7,413 nt of DNA from positions 1 to 7,413 of the forward strand of contig CAZBDV010000057.1 in the NCBI GenBank assembly GCA_964490765.1, written 5' to 3'. The translations under genes and the position numbers were made by a program. Under the pieces are notes generated by a model that saw only the letters and a list, made by a program, of their open reading frames with translations, was not told the origin of the DNA and did no database searches. The DNA is from CAZBDV01 sp964490765. Lineage in GTDB: Bacteria; Cloacimonadota; Cloacimonadia; Cloacimonadales; JAJBBL01. Shown in pieces: positions 1-6,085 of the stretch (position 1 is the stretch's first letter; each line of letters starts with the position of its first letter).

Positions 1-29
1 AAGCGTAAATACTTATATGGTTATTTTTC

Positions 30-38
30 TGGTATAGT
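30..38 (+). promoter_or_regulatory. Candidate extended -10 promoter element
   Basis: The sequence TGGTATAGT fits a TGn-TATAAT-type extended -10 box with one mismatch in the hexamer. No convincing -35 hexamer is visible 17 bases upstream, which is tolerated for extended -10 promoters. It lies about 50 bases ahead of the first gene start and could drive the whole rightward gene block. The call rests on a short motif in AT-rich DNA and is tentative. Confidence 0.4.
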
Positions 39-91
39 ATTCTTGTAGCAGAACCAGAAAGGCAAAATTACTTAATAGGAGGTGTGGAATA

Positions 92-361
92 GTGAAAGTA
101 GGAGATATTGTGTTAAAGGTTTCAGACTTTGAAAAAGGGATTATAAAGTTGTACCGGATTTATTCAGAACAAAGGGATCTATTTAATAACACTGCTAAGA
201 GTTATACTATTTTTCCAGTTCAAGACTTCACTACAACTTCAGGTGAAAAAGTATCTTCTGATGATCTTATTTTTGCTGAAGACGGAATCAATGATTACAT
301 CGTTATGATGGAAAGGAAGATTGAGAAGGCGAAAGATATATTAAGGATGGTATGCAGATGA
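92..361 (+). CDS. Hypothetical protein, 89 residues
   Basis: I do not recognise this protein. It starts at GTG, and the start is supported by a strong ribosome binding site (AGGAGGTG, 77-84) seven bases upstream. The N-terminus (MKVGDIVLKV) looks like a short beta-strand segment, the middle is polar and aromatic, and residues about 67-88 form a charged amphipathic helix (MMERKIEKAKDILRMV). There is no signal peptide, membrane segment or Cys/His metal motif. It is the first gene of the block and its stop overlaps the next gene start in an ATGA arrangement (358-361), implying translational coupling. Small early genes at this position in phages are often regulators or host-takeover proteins, but nothing here proves that. 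Confidence 0.72.
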   Translation: MKVGDIVLKVSDFEKGIIKLYRIYSEQRDLFNNTAKSYTIFPVQDFTTTSGEKVSSDDLIFAEDGINDYIVMMERKIEKAKDILRMVCR

Positions 362-552
362 AAAATCAACTTGCAGTGTTACGGCATTACTTTGATGAAG
401 AAGAAGCGGAGCCAATAACCCTTAATAAAGCTCTTGCGGTTTTGACAGTGAATTATCCTAGAATGTCGAAGAAAGATATTATATCAGGTTTACGCAGAGG
501 TATTTATTATCAGACACCGGGAGCTGTTTACTGGGCTAGAACAGAATTTTGA
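358..552 (+). CDS. Hypothetical small protein, 64 residues
   Basis: Not recognised. Two in-frame ATGs exist, at 352 and 358. I prefer 358 because the purine-rich site AGGATGG (344-350) is seven bases from it but only one base from 352, and because 358 gives the ATGA overlap with the preceding stop. The protein is helical and charged: an acidic stretch near residues 13-18 (DEEEAE), then a helical segment around 23-33 (LNKALAVLTVN), then KKDIISGLRRGIYY. The segment MSKKDIISGLRRG could be the recognition part of a small winged-helix or HTH-like DNA-binding fold, ending in aromatic residues (VYWARTEF). That is a weak resemblance only. Confidence 0.65.
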   Translation: MKNQLAVLRHYFDEEEAEPITLNKALAVLTVNYPRMSKKDIISGLRRGIYYQTPGAVYWARTEF

Positions 553-575
553 TGGGCTTACAAGGAGGCGATGTT

Positions 576-1013
576 ATGGTTAAAGGTTTATCTAAAGGTA
601 TTGATCTACGTGAAATTTATCGAAATTACGAAGAAATGAAAGAGGTGTTATTGACGAGAGTTTGCTTTGAAATTGAAGATTCCGGTAAGCCGATAACATT
701 TATTATTGATCCTAAGAGAAAATCGGTATTCTATTCAACCTTAGACTTTACTCCGAATATGTCTGATTATATTTTTCTGTATCGCTTTGATTCAAGCAGG
801 ATAAATACATTACCGGTTTCCTATTACTTTGATGGCCAGGAATCGTATTCTATTCTTGCGGCGGCAGAATCTGCAATGAAAGATAAAACTTTCTCCACTT
901 GGATTTCTCGCAGGACAGGCAAAAGCTACGAGTATATATGTAGGAAAGCAATCAAAAAGTATATAGCTGAAGAATTAGATAAGGCTTTTTTTGACCTCTG
1001 GAAAAATAGTTAA
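576..1013 (+). CDS. Hypothetical protein, 145 residues
   Basis: Not recognised. The ATG at 576 is chosen because AAGGAGG (562-568) lies seven bases upstream; the in-frame TTG at 549 has no such site and overlaps the preceding stop. The N-terminal third contains a charged helix (LREIYRNYEEMKEVLLTRV), followed by alternating hydrophobic and polar segments suggesting beta strands (ITFIIDP, SVFYSTLDF, YIFLYRF). The C-terminal 45 residues are helical and basic with several aromatics (RRTGKSYEYICRKAIKKYIAEEL). There is no membrane segment. The 23-bp gap from the previous stop carries the ribosome binding site, so the two genes are probably co-transcribed. A GC-rich inverted repeat begins two bases after the stop. 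Function is unknown. Confidence 0.75.
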   Translation: MVKGLSKGIDLREIYRNYEEMKEVLLTRVCFEIEDSGKPITFIIDPKRKSVFYSTLDFTPNMSDYIFLYRFDSSRINTLPVSYYFDGQESYSILAAAESAMKDKTFSTWISRRTGKSYEYICRKAIKKYIAEELDKAFFDLWKNS

Positions 1014-1014
1014 A

Positions 1015-1037
1015 GACCGGGGAGTAGGGCCCCGGTC
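1015..1037 (+). promoter_or_regulatory. Perfect 8-bp GC-rich inverted repeat upstream of the RHH gene
   Basis: GACCGGGG (1015-1022) and CCCCGGTC (1030-1037) are exact reverse complements around a 7-base loop (AGTAGGG). The repeat sits directly after the stop of the preceding gene and about 55 bases ahead of a ribbon-helix-helix gene. No T-tract follows (TGGAGGCTC), so it does not look like a normal intrinsic terminator. It could be an RNA hairpin that sets mRNA stability or attenuation, or a DNA operator. The 8-mer GACCGGGG recurs at 1168-1175 inside the RHH gene. The structure is certain; its role is not. Confidence 0.6.
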
Positions 1038-1092
1038 TGGAGGCTCAAGGCAAAAGGCATATATAAATTATAGCAGAAAGGAGGTAATTACA

Positions 1093-1269
1093 ATGAAAGA
1101 AGGAACTGTACGGATAAGCCTAGACTTGCCAGCCTCTATAAAGAAAGAGTTTCACAAGTTGGCTATTGACCGGGGTTTGACCCAGAAAGAGTTATTACTA
1201 TTGCTTATCAAGAACGAATTATCGAATGAAGAAAGAGACAATGAAGATACTTCATGGGACAAGCAATAA
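1093..1269 (+). CDS. Ribbon-helix-helix DNA-binding protein, 58 residues
   Basis: The protein has the typical Arc/MetJ/CopG layout. A short polar beta strand (TVRISLDLP, about residues 5-13) is followed by helix A (ASIKKEFHKLAIDRG), a turn, and helix B (TQKELLLLLIKNEL, about 30-43), with an acidic, disordered tail. Such proteins bind DNA as dimers of dimers, inserting the paired beta strands into the major groove, and commonly repress their own promoter. The ATG at 1093 is preceded by AAAGGAGG (1077-1084) at good spacing; upstream in-frame codons would translate through the GC-rich hairpin and are rejected. Strand residues R7 and S9 lie on alternate positions suited to base contact. It may regulate the replication/virion genes or act as a copy-control protein. 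No toxin partner is evident next to it. Confidence 0.85.
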   Translation: MKEGTVRISLDLPASIKKEFHKLAIDRGLTQKELLLLLIKNELSNEERDNEDTSWDKQ

Positions 1270-1384
1270 AACAGTGAGATAGTACAATTGAATTATGTTG
1301 ATTCCTAAGTACATATTAAAAGCATATCCTAGAATCAAAAAGCTTCACGAAACAAAGGCGTTTTACATTTTGGAATTTACAAAT

Positions 1385-1397
1385 GGAGGTGTAGAGG
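1385..1397 (+). promoter_or_regulatory. Ribosome binding site supporting an internal start for the SSB-like gene
   Basis: GGAGGT (1385-1390) and a second GAGG (1394-1397) precede the ATG at 1400. The longer in-frame ATG at 1295 has no purine-rich site in the 15 bases before it (TACAATTGAATT). This favours translation beginning at 1400. Confidence 0.55.
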
Positions 1398-1399
1398 TA

Positions 1400-1795
1400 A
1401 TGGACAAGAAAGCATTAGAAGGAATGATGAAGAAAGGAAAGCAAGCAGCAGAAGCAGCGAAGAACATAACATTTTGGAAGCCGGAGAAGGCCGGGGATTC
1501 GATGATAATTAAGATTTCGGGCCAAGAGGTTGACAAGTTTAATCGGAACCGGTACAGAGGTTATAATCTTGATGGTGAACAGATTGTATTACCGTCTCAC
1601 ACGACGCTATCTGGTGCGATTGAACAAAGGGATCTTGTAGGGCATTGGGTTTATTTGGAGTATGAAGGAGAGAAAGAATCAAAAGATGGTAGAATGTATG
1701 AATCATGGATTGTAGGATCGTATCAGCCAGAAGATGAAGCGTTTTTGAACACAGAGCTAGCATCAAACTTGAGTCAAGATACAATACCGTTTTAA
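1400..1795 (+). CDS. OB-fold/SSB-like single-stranded DNA-binding protein, 131 residues
   Basis: Probably a ssDNA-binding protein that coats strands displaced during protein-primed replication. After a lysine- and alanine-rich N-terminal helix (residues 3-21), the segment ITFWKPEKAGDSMIIKI (23-39) opens a beta-rich region. LPSHTTLSGAI (64-74) and HWVYLEYEGEKESKDGRMY (82-100) follow, a layout common in phage OB-fold proteins. The C-terminus is a linker ending in SQDTIPF, which resembles the conserved acidic DDDIPF tip of bacterial SSB that recruits partner proteins. Length is close to the phi29 SSB (about 124 residues), but I see no direct sequence match to it. The frame is open back to an ATG at 1295, which would add 35 residues (166 total), but only 1400 has a ribosome binding site. 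A zinc-free, non-enzymatic nucleic-acid-binding protein of another kind is the main alternative. Confidence 0.65.
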   Translation: MDKKALEGMMKKGKQAAEAAKNITFWKPEKAGDSMIIKISGQEVDKFNRNRYRGYNLDGEQIVLPSHTTLSGAIEQRDLVGHWVYLEYEGEKESKDGRMYESWIVGSYQPEDEAFLNTELASNLSQDTIPF

Positions 1796-1814
1796 CCCTT
1801 GTACTGCCCCTGAG

Positions 1815-1838
1815 CCGGGAGAGGATAATCTCTCCCGG
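1815..1838 (+). terminator. GC-rich hairpin between the SSB-like and transglycosylase genes
   Basis: CCGGGAGAG (1815-1823) pairs perfectly with CTCTCCCGG (1830-1838) around a six-base loop (GATAAT); G-T and A-T pairs can extend the stem at its base (1813-1840). It is followed by TTACATTTATAA, a weak, interrupted T-run, so it may be a leaky terminator or an mRNA-processing/stability hairpin. It divides the upstream regulatory and SSB-like block from the transglycosylase-polymerase block, whose ribosome binding site starts 13 bases downstream. Confidence 0.5.
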
Positions 1839-1864
1839 TTACATTTATAAAAGGAGGAATGTAA

Positions 1865-2728
1865 ATGATGGACAGTCTTATAATAGCCGGAATTGGTTTA
1901 GCTGTTGTTGGTGGAATCTATCTTTATTCAAAGAACAAGAGATTGAATATCAGGGATTATATCCGTGAAAAAGGCAAATTTTCAGAGAAACCCGGTGATA
2001 CTCCTATATGGTATGATTTTCTTCCTTCTGAAGCACAAAAGAAAATAGATCTGTTTGTGGATGAGATAATGAGACAATCTAATTTTTTCGGGATAGATAG
2101 TTATGTCCTTACGTCTTTAATAATGACAGAATCAATGGGCAATCTTCACGCTTTAGGCGATATAGCAACTGATTTTTTGGGTACCAGAGCCACTTCATTA
2201 GGCGCAGGGCAGATAAGCAGTTACAAGCAAGATGGCCTAGCAAGATCTTCGTTTGACTCCTATGTAATTCTGAATCTTACCTCAGATATTAGTTTCTTGA
2301 CTACTATGGAGGCACGCAATGAATACTTGAAAAGTATTAGAGATGGAACAGCTGAACCGTTTGGTGGTATATTCTCTCCTCTCCAATCTGCTAAGATACC
2401 GGCTTTCTGGCTTTCTTTATGTAGGGATAGAGCACACAGGGACTTTAATGTTTCCGGGAAGATTGCTATTTTGGCCGCTCTATTCAAGTATAAGAACGGG
2501 CAAAATTCTCCTACCATTGAAGTTATAGATAAGCTAAGAGCGGACTACCAGTATAAAGTAGAATGGTTCTACAAAGCTTTAATAGAGCACGGAGACAACA
2601 CACCAAACAGTTATATGGATAGATACGATGGATTCAAAGCATATTTTGACCGGTTCAATTACCATTATCACTATTTATCAGGAAAGCCGTTCATGACTTT
2701 GGAGGAGTTAAGAGTTATAGACCAATAG
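1865..2728 (+). CDS. Membrane-anchored SLT-type lytic transglycosylase, 287 residues
   Basis: A peptidoglycan-cleaving enzyme that probably opens the cell wall for genome entry or virion exit. An N-terminal hydrophobic segment (SLIIAGIGLAVVGGIYLY, residues 4-21) followed by KNKR suggests a single membrane anchor, not a cleaved signal peptide. The transglycosylase domain spans roughly 60-225. LIMTES (85-90) contains E89, the likely catalytic glutamate of the ES motif; GAGQIS (113-118) matches the G-x-x-Q-I motif; FKYKNGQNS (207-215) fits the Y-N-x-G region. The C-terminal 60 residues are aromatic-rich and unassigned. AAGGAGGA (1851-1858) precedes two consecutive ATGs (1865, 1868); either could be used. 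The architecture recalls membrane-associated muramidases of PRD1-like phages (PRD1 P7). It precedes the terminal-protein and polymerase genes, an unusual position for a lysis or entry gene. Confidence 0.8.
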   Translation: MMDSLIIAGIGLAVVGGIYLYSKNKRLNIRDYIREKGKFSEKPGDTPIWYDFLPSEAQKKIDLFVDEIMRQSNFFGIDSYVLTSLIMTESMGNLHALGDIATDFLGTRATSLGAGQISSYKQDGLARSSFDSYVILNLTSDISFLTTMEARNEYLKSIRDGTAEPFGGIFSPLQSAKIPAFWLSLCRDRAHRDFNVSGKIAILAALFKYKNGQNSPTIEVIDKLRADYQYKVEWFYKALIEHGDNTPNSYMDRYDGFKAYFDRFNYHYHYLSGKPFMTLEELRVIDQ

Positions 2729-2742
2729 AGGGGGAGTTATAG

Positions 2743-3414
2743 ATGTCAAACAAATTACCTCCTGCTGTTTCTATTTTCTATGACTCGAAATCAAAAAGGT
2801 ATAGAGATTCTAAAGGTCGGTTCGTAGGTAATAAACAAGCAGAAGAGTATTTATTTACGCACCGTAATACTTATGTTAGATCGAAGTCAGGTAATTATTA
2901 TCGTTCTCACGTTATAGCTGACCGCCAAAGAGATCAAATCATAGAGGAAAAAATAAAATCTACAACACAAAATTTTGAGAGAGTAGATGTAAATACTCTT
3001 TCTTTTAATGTATCTGATTTCTTTCATTTTGTCTCAGAATATCAGTATTTTGGCATAACTAATGACCAATACGCTTTGTTAGAAGGCTACACAAAGGCTT
3101 TAGCTAGGTATGTTGAAAAATATCAGAACAAGAGATTTTATTTCTATTCGACCTATTCTGGCGTGAAAATAGAAACGGTTCAAGTTCCTAAGAAAGGCAA
3201 AAAGGGAGTTACTATGCAATCAGTAGAAGTTGAGAGTGAGTTATCTGGTGAATATGGAACAGGGCATCAGGAAAGCTTTTCTTTTATTGATCTCGTAGGT
3301 GAGTTAATAGCTGGTTTGAATGAGGCTATAACTCTATTAGGCCAATCTAATGCCTATGTAACGCAAGTATCTACATTCTTCTGTGTTAAGGGGTGGGATT
3401 ATGAAAATTATTAG
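2743..3414 (+). CDS. Candidate terminal protein (replication primer), 223 residues
   Basis: I do not recognise the sequence. The terminal-protein call comes from position: in phi29 (genes 3-2), PRD1 (VIII-I) and Bam35, the gene directly upstream of the protein-primed polymerase encodes the protein whose side-chain hydroxyl primes DNA synthesis and stays linked to the 5' ends. Here the gene overlaps the polymerase start by 14 bases. The size (223 residues, against about 230-270 for known terminal proteins) and the basic, Tyr-rich composition fit. The N-terminus carries IFYDSKSKRYRDSKGRFVG (about 11-29), a basic segment. A helical region (about 90-127), a Lys-rich loop near 149-154 (PKKGKK) and a hydrophobic helix (180-200) follow. 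Candidate priming residues include Y205, Y220 and Y223 near the C-terminus, but none can be singled out. Ribosome binding site GAGGGGGAG (2728-2736). Confidence 0.55.
   Translation: MSNKLPPAVSIFYDSKSKRYRDSKGRFVGNKQAEEYLFTHRNTYVRSKSGNYYRSHVIADRQRDQIIEEKIKSTTQNFERVDVNTLSFNVSDFFHFVSEYQYFGITNDQYALLEGYTKALARYVEKYQNKRFYFYSTYSGVKIETVQVPKKGKKGVTMQSVEVESELSGEYGTGHQESFSFIDLVGELIAGLNEAITLLGQSNAYVTQVSTFFCVKGWDYENY
3388..3396 (+). promoter_or_regulatory. Ribosome binding site fixing the polymerase start
   Basis: AAGGGGTGG lies five bases or less before the ATG at 3401 and within the last codons of the upstream gene. It decides for 3401 over the in-frame GTG at 3383, whose codons would themselves include this site. 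Confidence 0.7.
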
Positions 3415-5485
3415 ATGTAAAGAGGCTAGAAAGAACCTATCTCTTAAGATTGGAGCATTTGATATTGAAACATGGGGATTGAACGCAAACAAGTTTGCTT
3501 TTGGTGTAGTTGGTTGGTTAGATAGTGAAGAAAAAGAGAATTACAAAACTTTTTTCAATCGTGATGAAATGGCTTCATTTATGCTTTCAACTTCTTTTCG
3601 TGGTTATCGTTGGTATGGGCATAATGCAGGCGGCTACGATATGATAGGTCTATTTGGGAATTATATAACTGATCCTCGCTTTCGTGTTCTCTTTAATGGT
3701 GGCCGTTTTATTTCTGCTACGTATAAAAGCACTAGCGGTAAAATATATTTTCTGGACTCTTTGAACTTGTTTCCATCAAGTCTCGAAAACTTAGGGCATG
3801 ATCTAGGACTTCCAAAAGGGGATACGCCAGAAAAATTTATCAATGGAGATGATAAACAACCTGTTACCACAGACGATGTAAGTTATTGCCGTCAAGATGT
3901 AAGGATCGTATTAGAAGCGGTTAAGCAATTTTATTTATTCACTTTCGAGAATTGGAAAACATTACCCGGTTCAACTGTTGCCACAACTGCATTACGTATC
4001 TTTTTGAGAATGCAAAAGGACGATATACACGTCTCATGGAATGATCTAAAGTTTAGAGAGTCTTATTATGGTGGTCGAACTGAATTATTATTATCGAAGG
4101 ATCGGGAAGTAGCAGGAGTCTATTACTATGATTTCAATAGTCTTTATCCATCTGTGATGACTCATACTGATTATCCTGAACCATCATCACTAAAGCAGAC
4201 CACTCGCCCTATGCCTGATGTTCTCGATTATGAGGGAACCTCTGAAGTAGATATTGAGGTGCCAGAAATGTTTTATCCTCCGTTGCCAGTAAGACAGGAT
4301 CATAAACTAATTTTTCCTGTTGGTCGATGGGTTGGTTGGTATAACCACAATGAGTTAAGAATGGCATTATCAGCAGGAGCGAAGATTCATAGGATAATAA
4401 AATCTGTTTATTCTGAACACACTTGGAATCCATTCAAAGAATACATACTATTCATGTATCACAAAAGGCAGGAAGCAAAAAAGAAGGGCCACGCGAGCGA
4501 ATCTCTATATTATAAACTTCTCATGAATAGCTTATATGGAAAATTCGCACAGAAGATAATAAAGCAAGAAACCGGTTTTATCTTTGATGATAAACCCGGC
4601 TGGACGTTTGAATCTATAAGGGATCTAAACGTTGGTGTTTGGAAAAAAGTTGGCAAAGATGGCAAGGTTATAGAAGAAAATAGCCGACACGATATTATCT
4701 CGTTAGCATCATACACAACATCAGGAGCTAGAATTAAGTTATTCAATGCTGTAAACTCTGTCTTGGAAAAAGGCGGCAAAGTGTTTTATACTGATACTGA
4801 TAGTCTTATTACTGATACACCAATGCCTACATCAAATAGATTAGGTGATCTTAAGCTAGAAGGCTATGGGGTGTTAGTAGGTCATGCGCCAAAAATTTAT
4901 GAATGGCGGAACATTTCAAAGTTGGATGAAAATACGTCCGACTGTTTCTTTTCTACAAAAATACCGGAGGAACCAACATTTATACTCAAGCTCAAAGGGG
5001 TAACGTCTCCGGGAACATTCAAATCTGAATACAGGCAAACCAAAATATTAAAACCAAAGGAAGCCTTACGCAGGGGAATGATCGCAGGGGAACCGATCGA
5101 AATGATAAAGAAAATATCAGGAGAAGACAATAAACGCTTATGGAACGAATCAGGGAATTCTATACCTATATACATTAACTCTGGTGAAAAAGCCGCTCTC
5201 GATAAAATGATAGCGGATATGATTTTGTGGTTAAAAAAAGATTTTCGTCAAGGCGTTGATGTCTTTCTTATTCCTGATGGTTCGGGGGGATATACTAGAG
5301 GTGCAGTGTCTCACAATGCGCAATGGTTTAGAGATTATTATCAACGGTTCAAGAGATACCCTACTCAAAAAGAATTAAGGGAGATTGCACATGAATTTTT
5401 GCTTGAGGGAAGTAATTCAGGTGAATATATGCCAGATCCTGACTATATAGAATTGTGGAATAAATTCAACAAAGGGAGGAATTAA
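3401..5485 (+). CDS. Protein-primed family B DNA polymerase, 694 residues
   Basis: Replicates a linear genome from a protein primer, with proofreading and strand displacement. The exonuclease domain has all three motifs: FDIET (D21, E23), HNAGGYD (N75, D80) and YCRQD (Y162, D166). YYGGR (222-226) is the YxGG linker motif. The polymerase domain has motif A DFNSLYP (D244), motif B KLLMNSLYG (K372-G380), motif C YTDTDS (D465, D467) and KIY (498-500), the KxY motif of the thumb. About 85 residues separate motifs B and C, enough for a TPR2-type insertion (about 390-430), which confers processivity and strand displacement in phi29. A TPR1-type segment fits between motifs A and B. The protein is longer than phi29 polymerase (about 575) and nearer tectiviral Bam35 (about 735), with some 130 residues beyond the thumb (560-694). 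All catalytic residues are intact. Start at 3401 overlaps the upstream gene. Confidence 0.95.
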   Translation: MKIIRCKEARKNLSLKIGAFDIETWGLNANKFAFGVVGWLDSEEKENYKTFFNRDEMASFMLSTSFRGYRWYGHNAGGYDMIGLFGNYITDPRFRVLFNGGRFISATYKSTSGKIYFLDSLNLFPSSLENLGHDLGLPKGDTPEKFINGDDKQPVTTDDVSYCRQDVRIVLEAVKQFYLFTFENWKTLPGSTVATTALRIFLRMQKDDIHVSWNDLKFRESYYGGRTELLLSKDREVAGVYYYDFNSLYPSVMTHTDYPEPSSLKQTTRPMPDVLDYEGTSEVDIEVPEMFYPPLPVRQDHKLIFPVGRWVGWYNHNELRMALSAGAKIHRIIKSVYSEHTWNPFKEYILFMYHKRQEAKKKGHASESLYYKLLMNSLYGKFAQKIIKQETGFIFDDKPGWTFESIRDLNVGVWKKVGKDGKVIEENSRHDIISLASYTTSGARIKLFNAVNSVLEKGGKVFYTDTDSLITDTPMPTSNRLGDLKLEGYGVLVGHAPKIYEWRNISKLDENTSDCFFSTKIPEEPTFILKLKGVTSPGTFKSEYRQTKILKPKEALRRGMIAGEPIEMIKKISGEDNKRLWNESGNSIPIYINSGEKAALDKMIADMILWLKKDFRQGVDVFLIPDGSGGYTRGAVSHNAQWFRDYYQRFKRYPTQKELREIAHEFLLEGSNSGEYMPDPDYIELWNKFNKGRN

Positions 5486-5489
5486 GTAT

Positions 5490-6047
5490 ATGCAAAAAAT
5501 AACTGGTGCTTTTGAAGCAAAAGAGCCTCTATATGGAAAGATACATATCAGCTTTGAGGATAACAAAAAGTTGTTTGCTGATTTTCCGGATAACAACGCA
5601 ATCAAAAATGTATATCGTCCTCTATTCAAAATCAAACTAGAAAAAGAGTTTACTAAAGTAGGATGGGTTCTAACAGATACCGATATATCGAATATATCCA
5701 CTGAGAAAATCGATTCAAACTACTTTAATCTGAAAGGTTTTACTTTAGAAGTAAAGATTAAGCCGGGGCCTGACGCATTAACTCTAGCAGGTACTTCCGG
5801 AGAAGGAGGTGGAGGCGGAGGAACCGGAGGCTTTGGAGATGGGCCAGGCGATTATATACAGACCGGAGGGGCTTTACTTCTCATAACTATTATCACGCTT
5901 GCCATTTCGTCAACGATTATAACCTTGGCTTTTACGGTTGACGGCGAGGAATGGTTCAAACTGGAAGAGTCAATATCATCGGTGGGAAATACTGTAATCG
6001 TTTTGGTATTGTCGTTTGTCCTATTAAAGATCATATCAAAAGACTGA
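5490..6047 (+). CDS. Two-span membrane protein with glycine-rich linker, 185 residues
   Basis: Not recognised by family. Residues 1-95 form a soluble, mixed-charge domain with beta-like stretches (YGKIHISF, FTLEVKIKP). Residues 102-120 are a flexible linker dominated by glycine (SGEGGGGGGTGGFGDGPG). Two hydrophobic segments follow, about 126-149 and 165-183, with a short acidic loop (DGEEWFKLEE) between them and a KD end. The layout places one extramembrane domain on a flexible tether to a helical hairpin. This suits a virion inner-membrane component or a spike/vertex-anchoring protein, but could equally be a host-membrane replication anchor. The ATG at 5490 has AGGGAGGA nine bases upstream and follows the polymerase stop by four bases, so the two are probably co-translated. 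There is no N-terminal signal peptide. Confidence 0.78.
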   Translation: MQKITGAFEAKEPLYGKIHISFEDNKKLFADFPDNNAIKNVYRPLFKIKLEKEFTKVGWVLTDTDISNISTEKIDSNYFNLKGFTLEVKIKPGPDALTLAGTSGEGGGGGGTGGFGDGPGDYIQTGGALLLITIITLAISSTIITLAFTVDGEEWFKLEESISSVGNTVIVLVLSFVLLKIISKD

Positions 6048-6085
6048 GATATAAATAAAATCAGCGCCACAAAAGGAGGCATAAA

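Noticed and set aside
549..575. Upstream TTG start for the third gene, and comparable early starts at 991, 3383 and 6700
   Set aside because: Each would place the clear ribosome binding site inside the coding sequence; the downstream ATGs (576, 1093, 3401, 6718) are correctly spaced from these sites.
1015..1037. Intrinsic terminator
   Set aside because: The stem is good but no T-run follows, so I list it as a regulatory inverted repeat instead.
1288..1316. Promoter with TTGAAT as -35 ahead of the SSB-like gene
   Set aside because: The hexamer 17 bases downstream (ACATAT) is a poor -10 and shifting the spacing does not give a good match.
1539..1784. Antisense open frame over the SSB-like gene, and similar ones over the polymerase (3661-3870, 4209-4433, 4510-4779, 4897-5175), 5417-5701, 5852-6082, 6451-6663 and 6936-7130
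   Set aside because: None has a convincing ribosome binding site, all lie opposite well-supported genes, and their Ser/Leu/Phe-rich translations are typical of the reverse of Glu/Lys-rich coding sequence.
1093..1795. Toxin-antitoxin pair formed by the RHH protein and the next gene
   Set aside because: The downstream protein looks like an OB-fold ssDNA-binding protein with an SSB tip, not a RelE, MazF or PIN-type toxin.
2343..2528. Same-strand open frame inside the transglycosylase gene
   Set aside because: It overlaps the transglycosylase domain in another frame, lacks a ribosome binding site and has no recognisable features.
3401..5485. phi29-like tailed podovirus as the source
   Set aside because: The polymerase type would allow it, but the membrane-anchored transglycosylase, the adjacent transmembrane proteins and the HerA-like P-loop fit a membrane-containing virus better. 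It is not excluded without the neighbouring genes.
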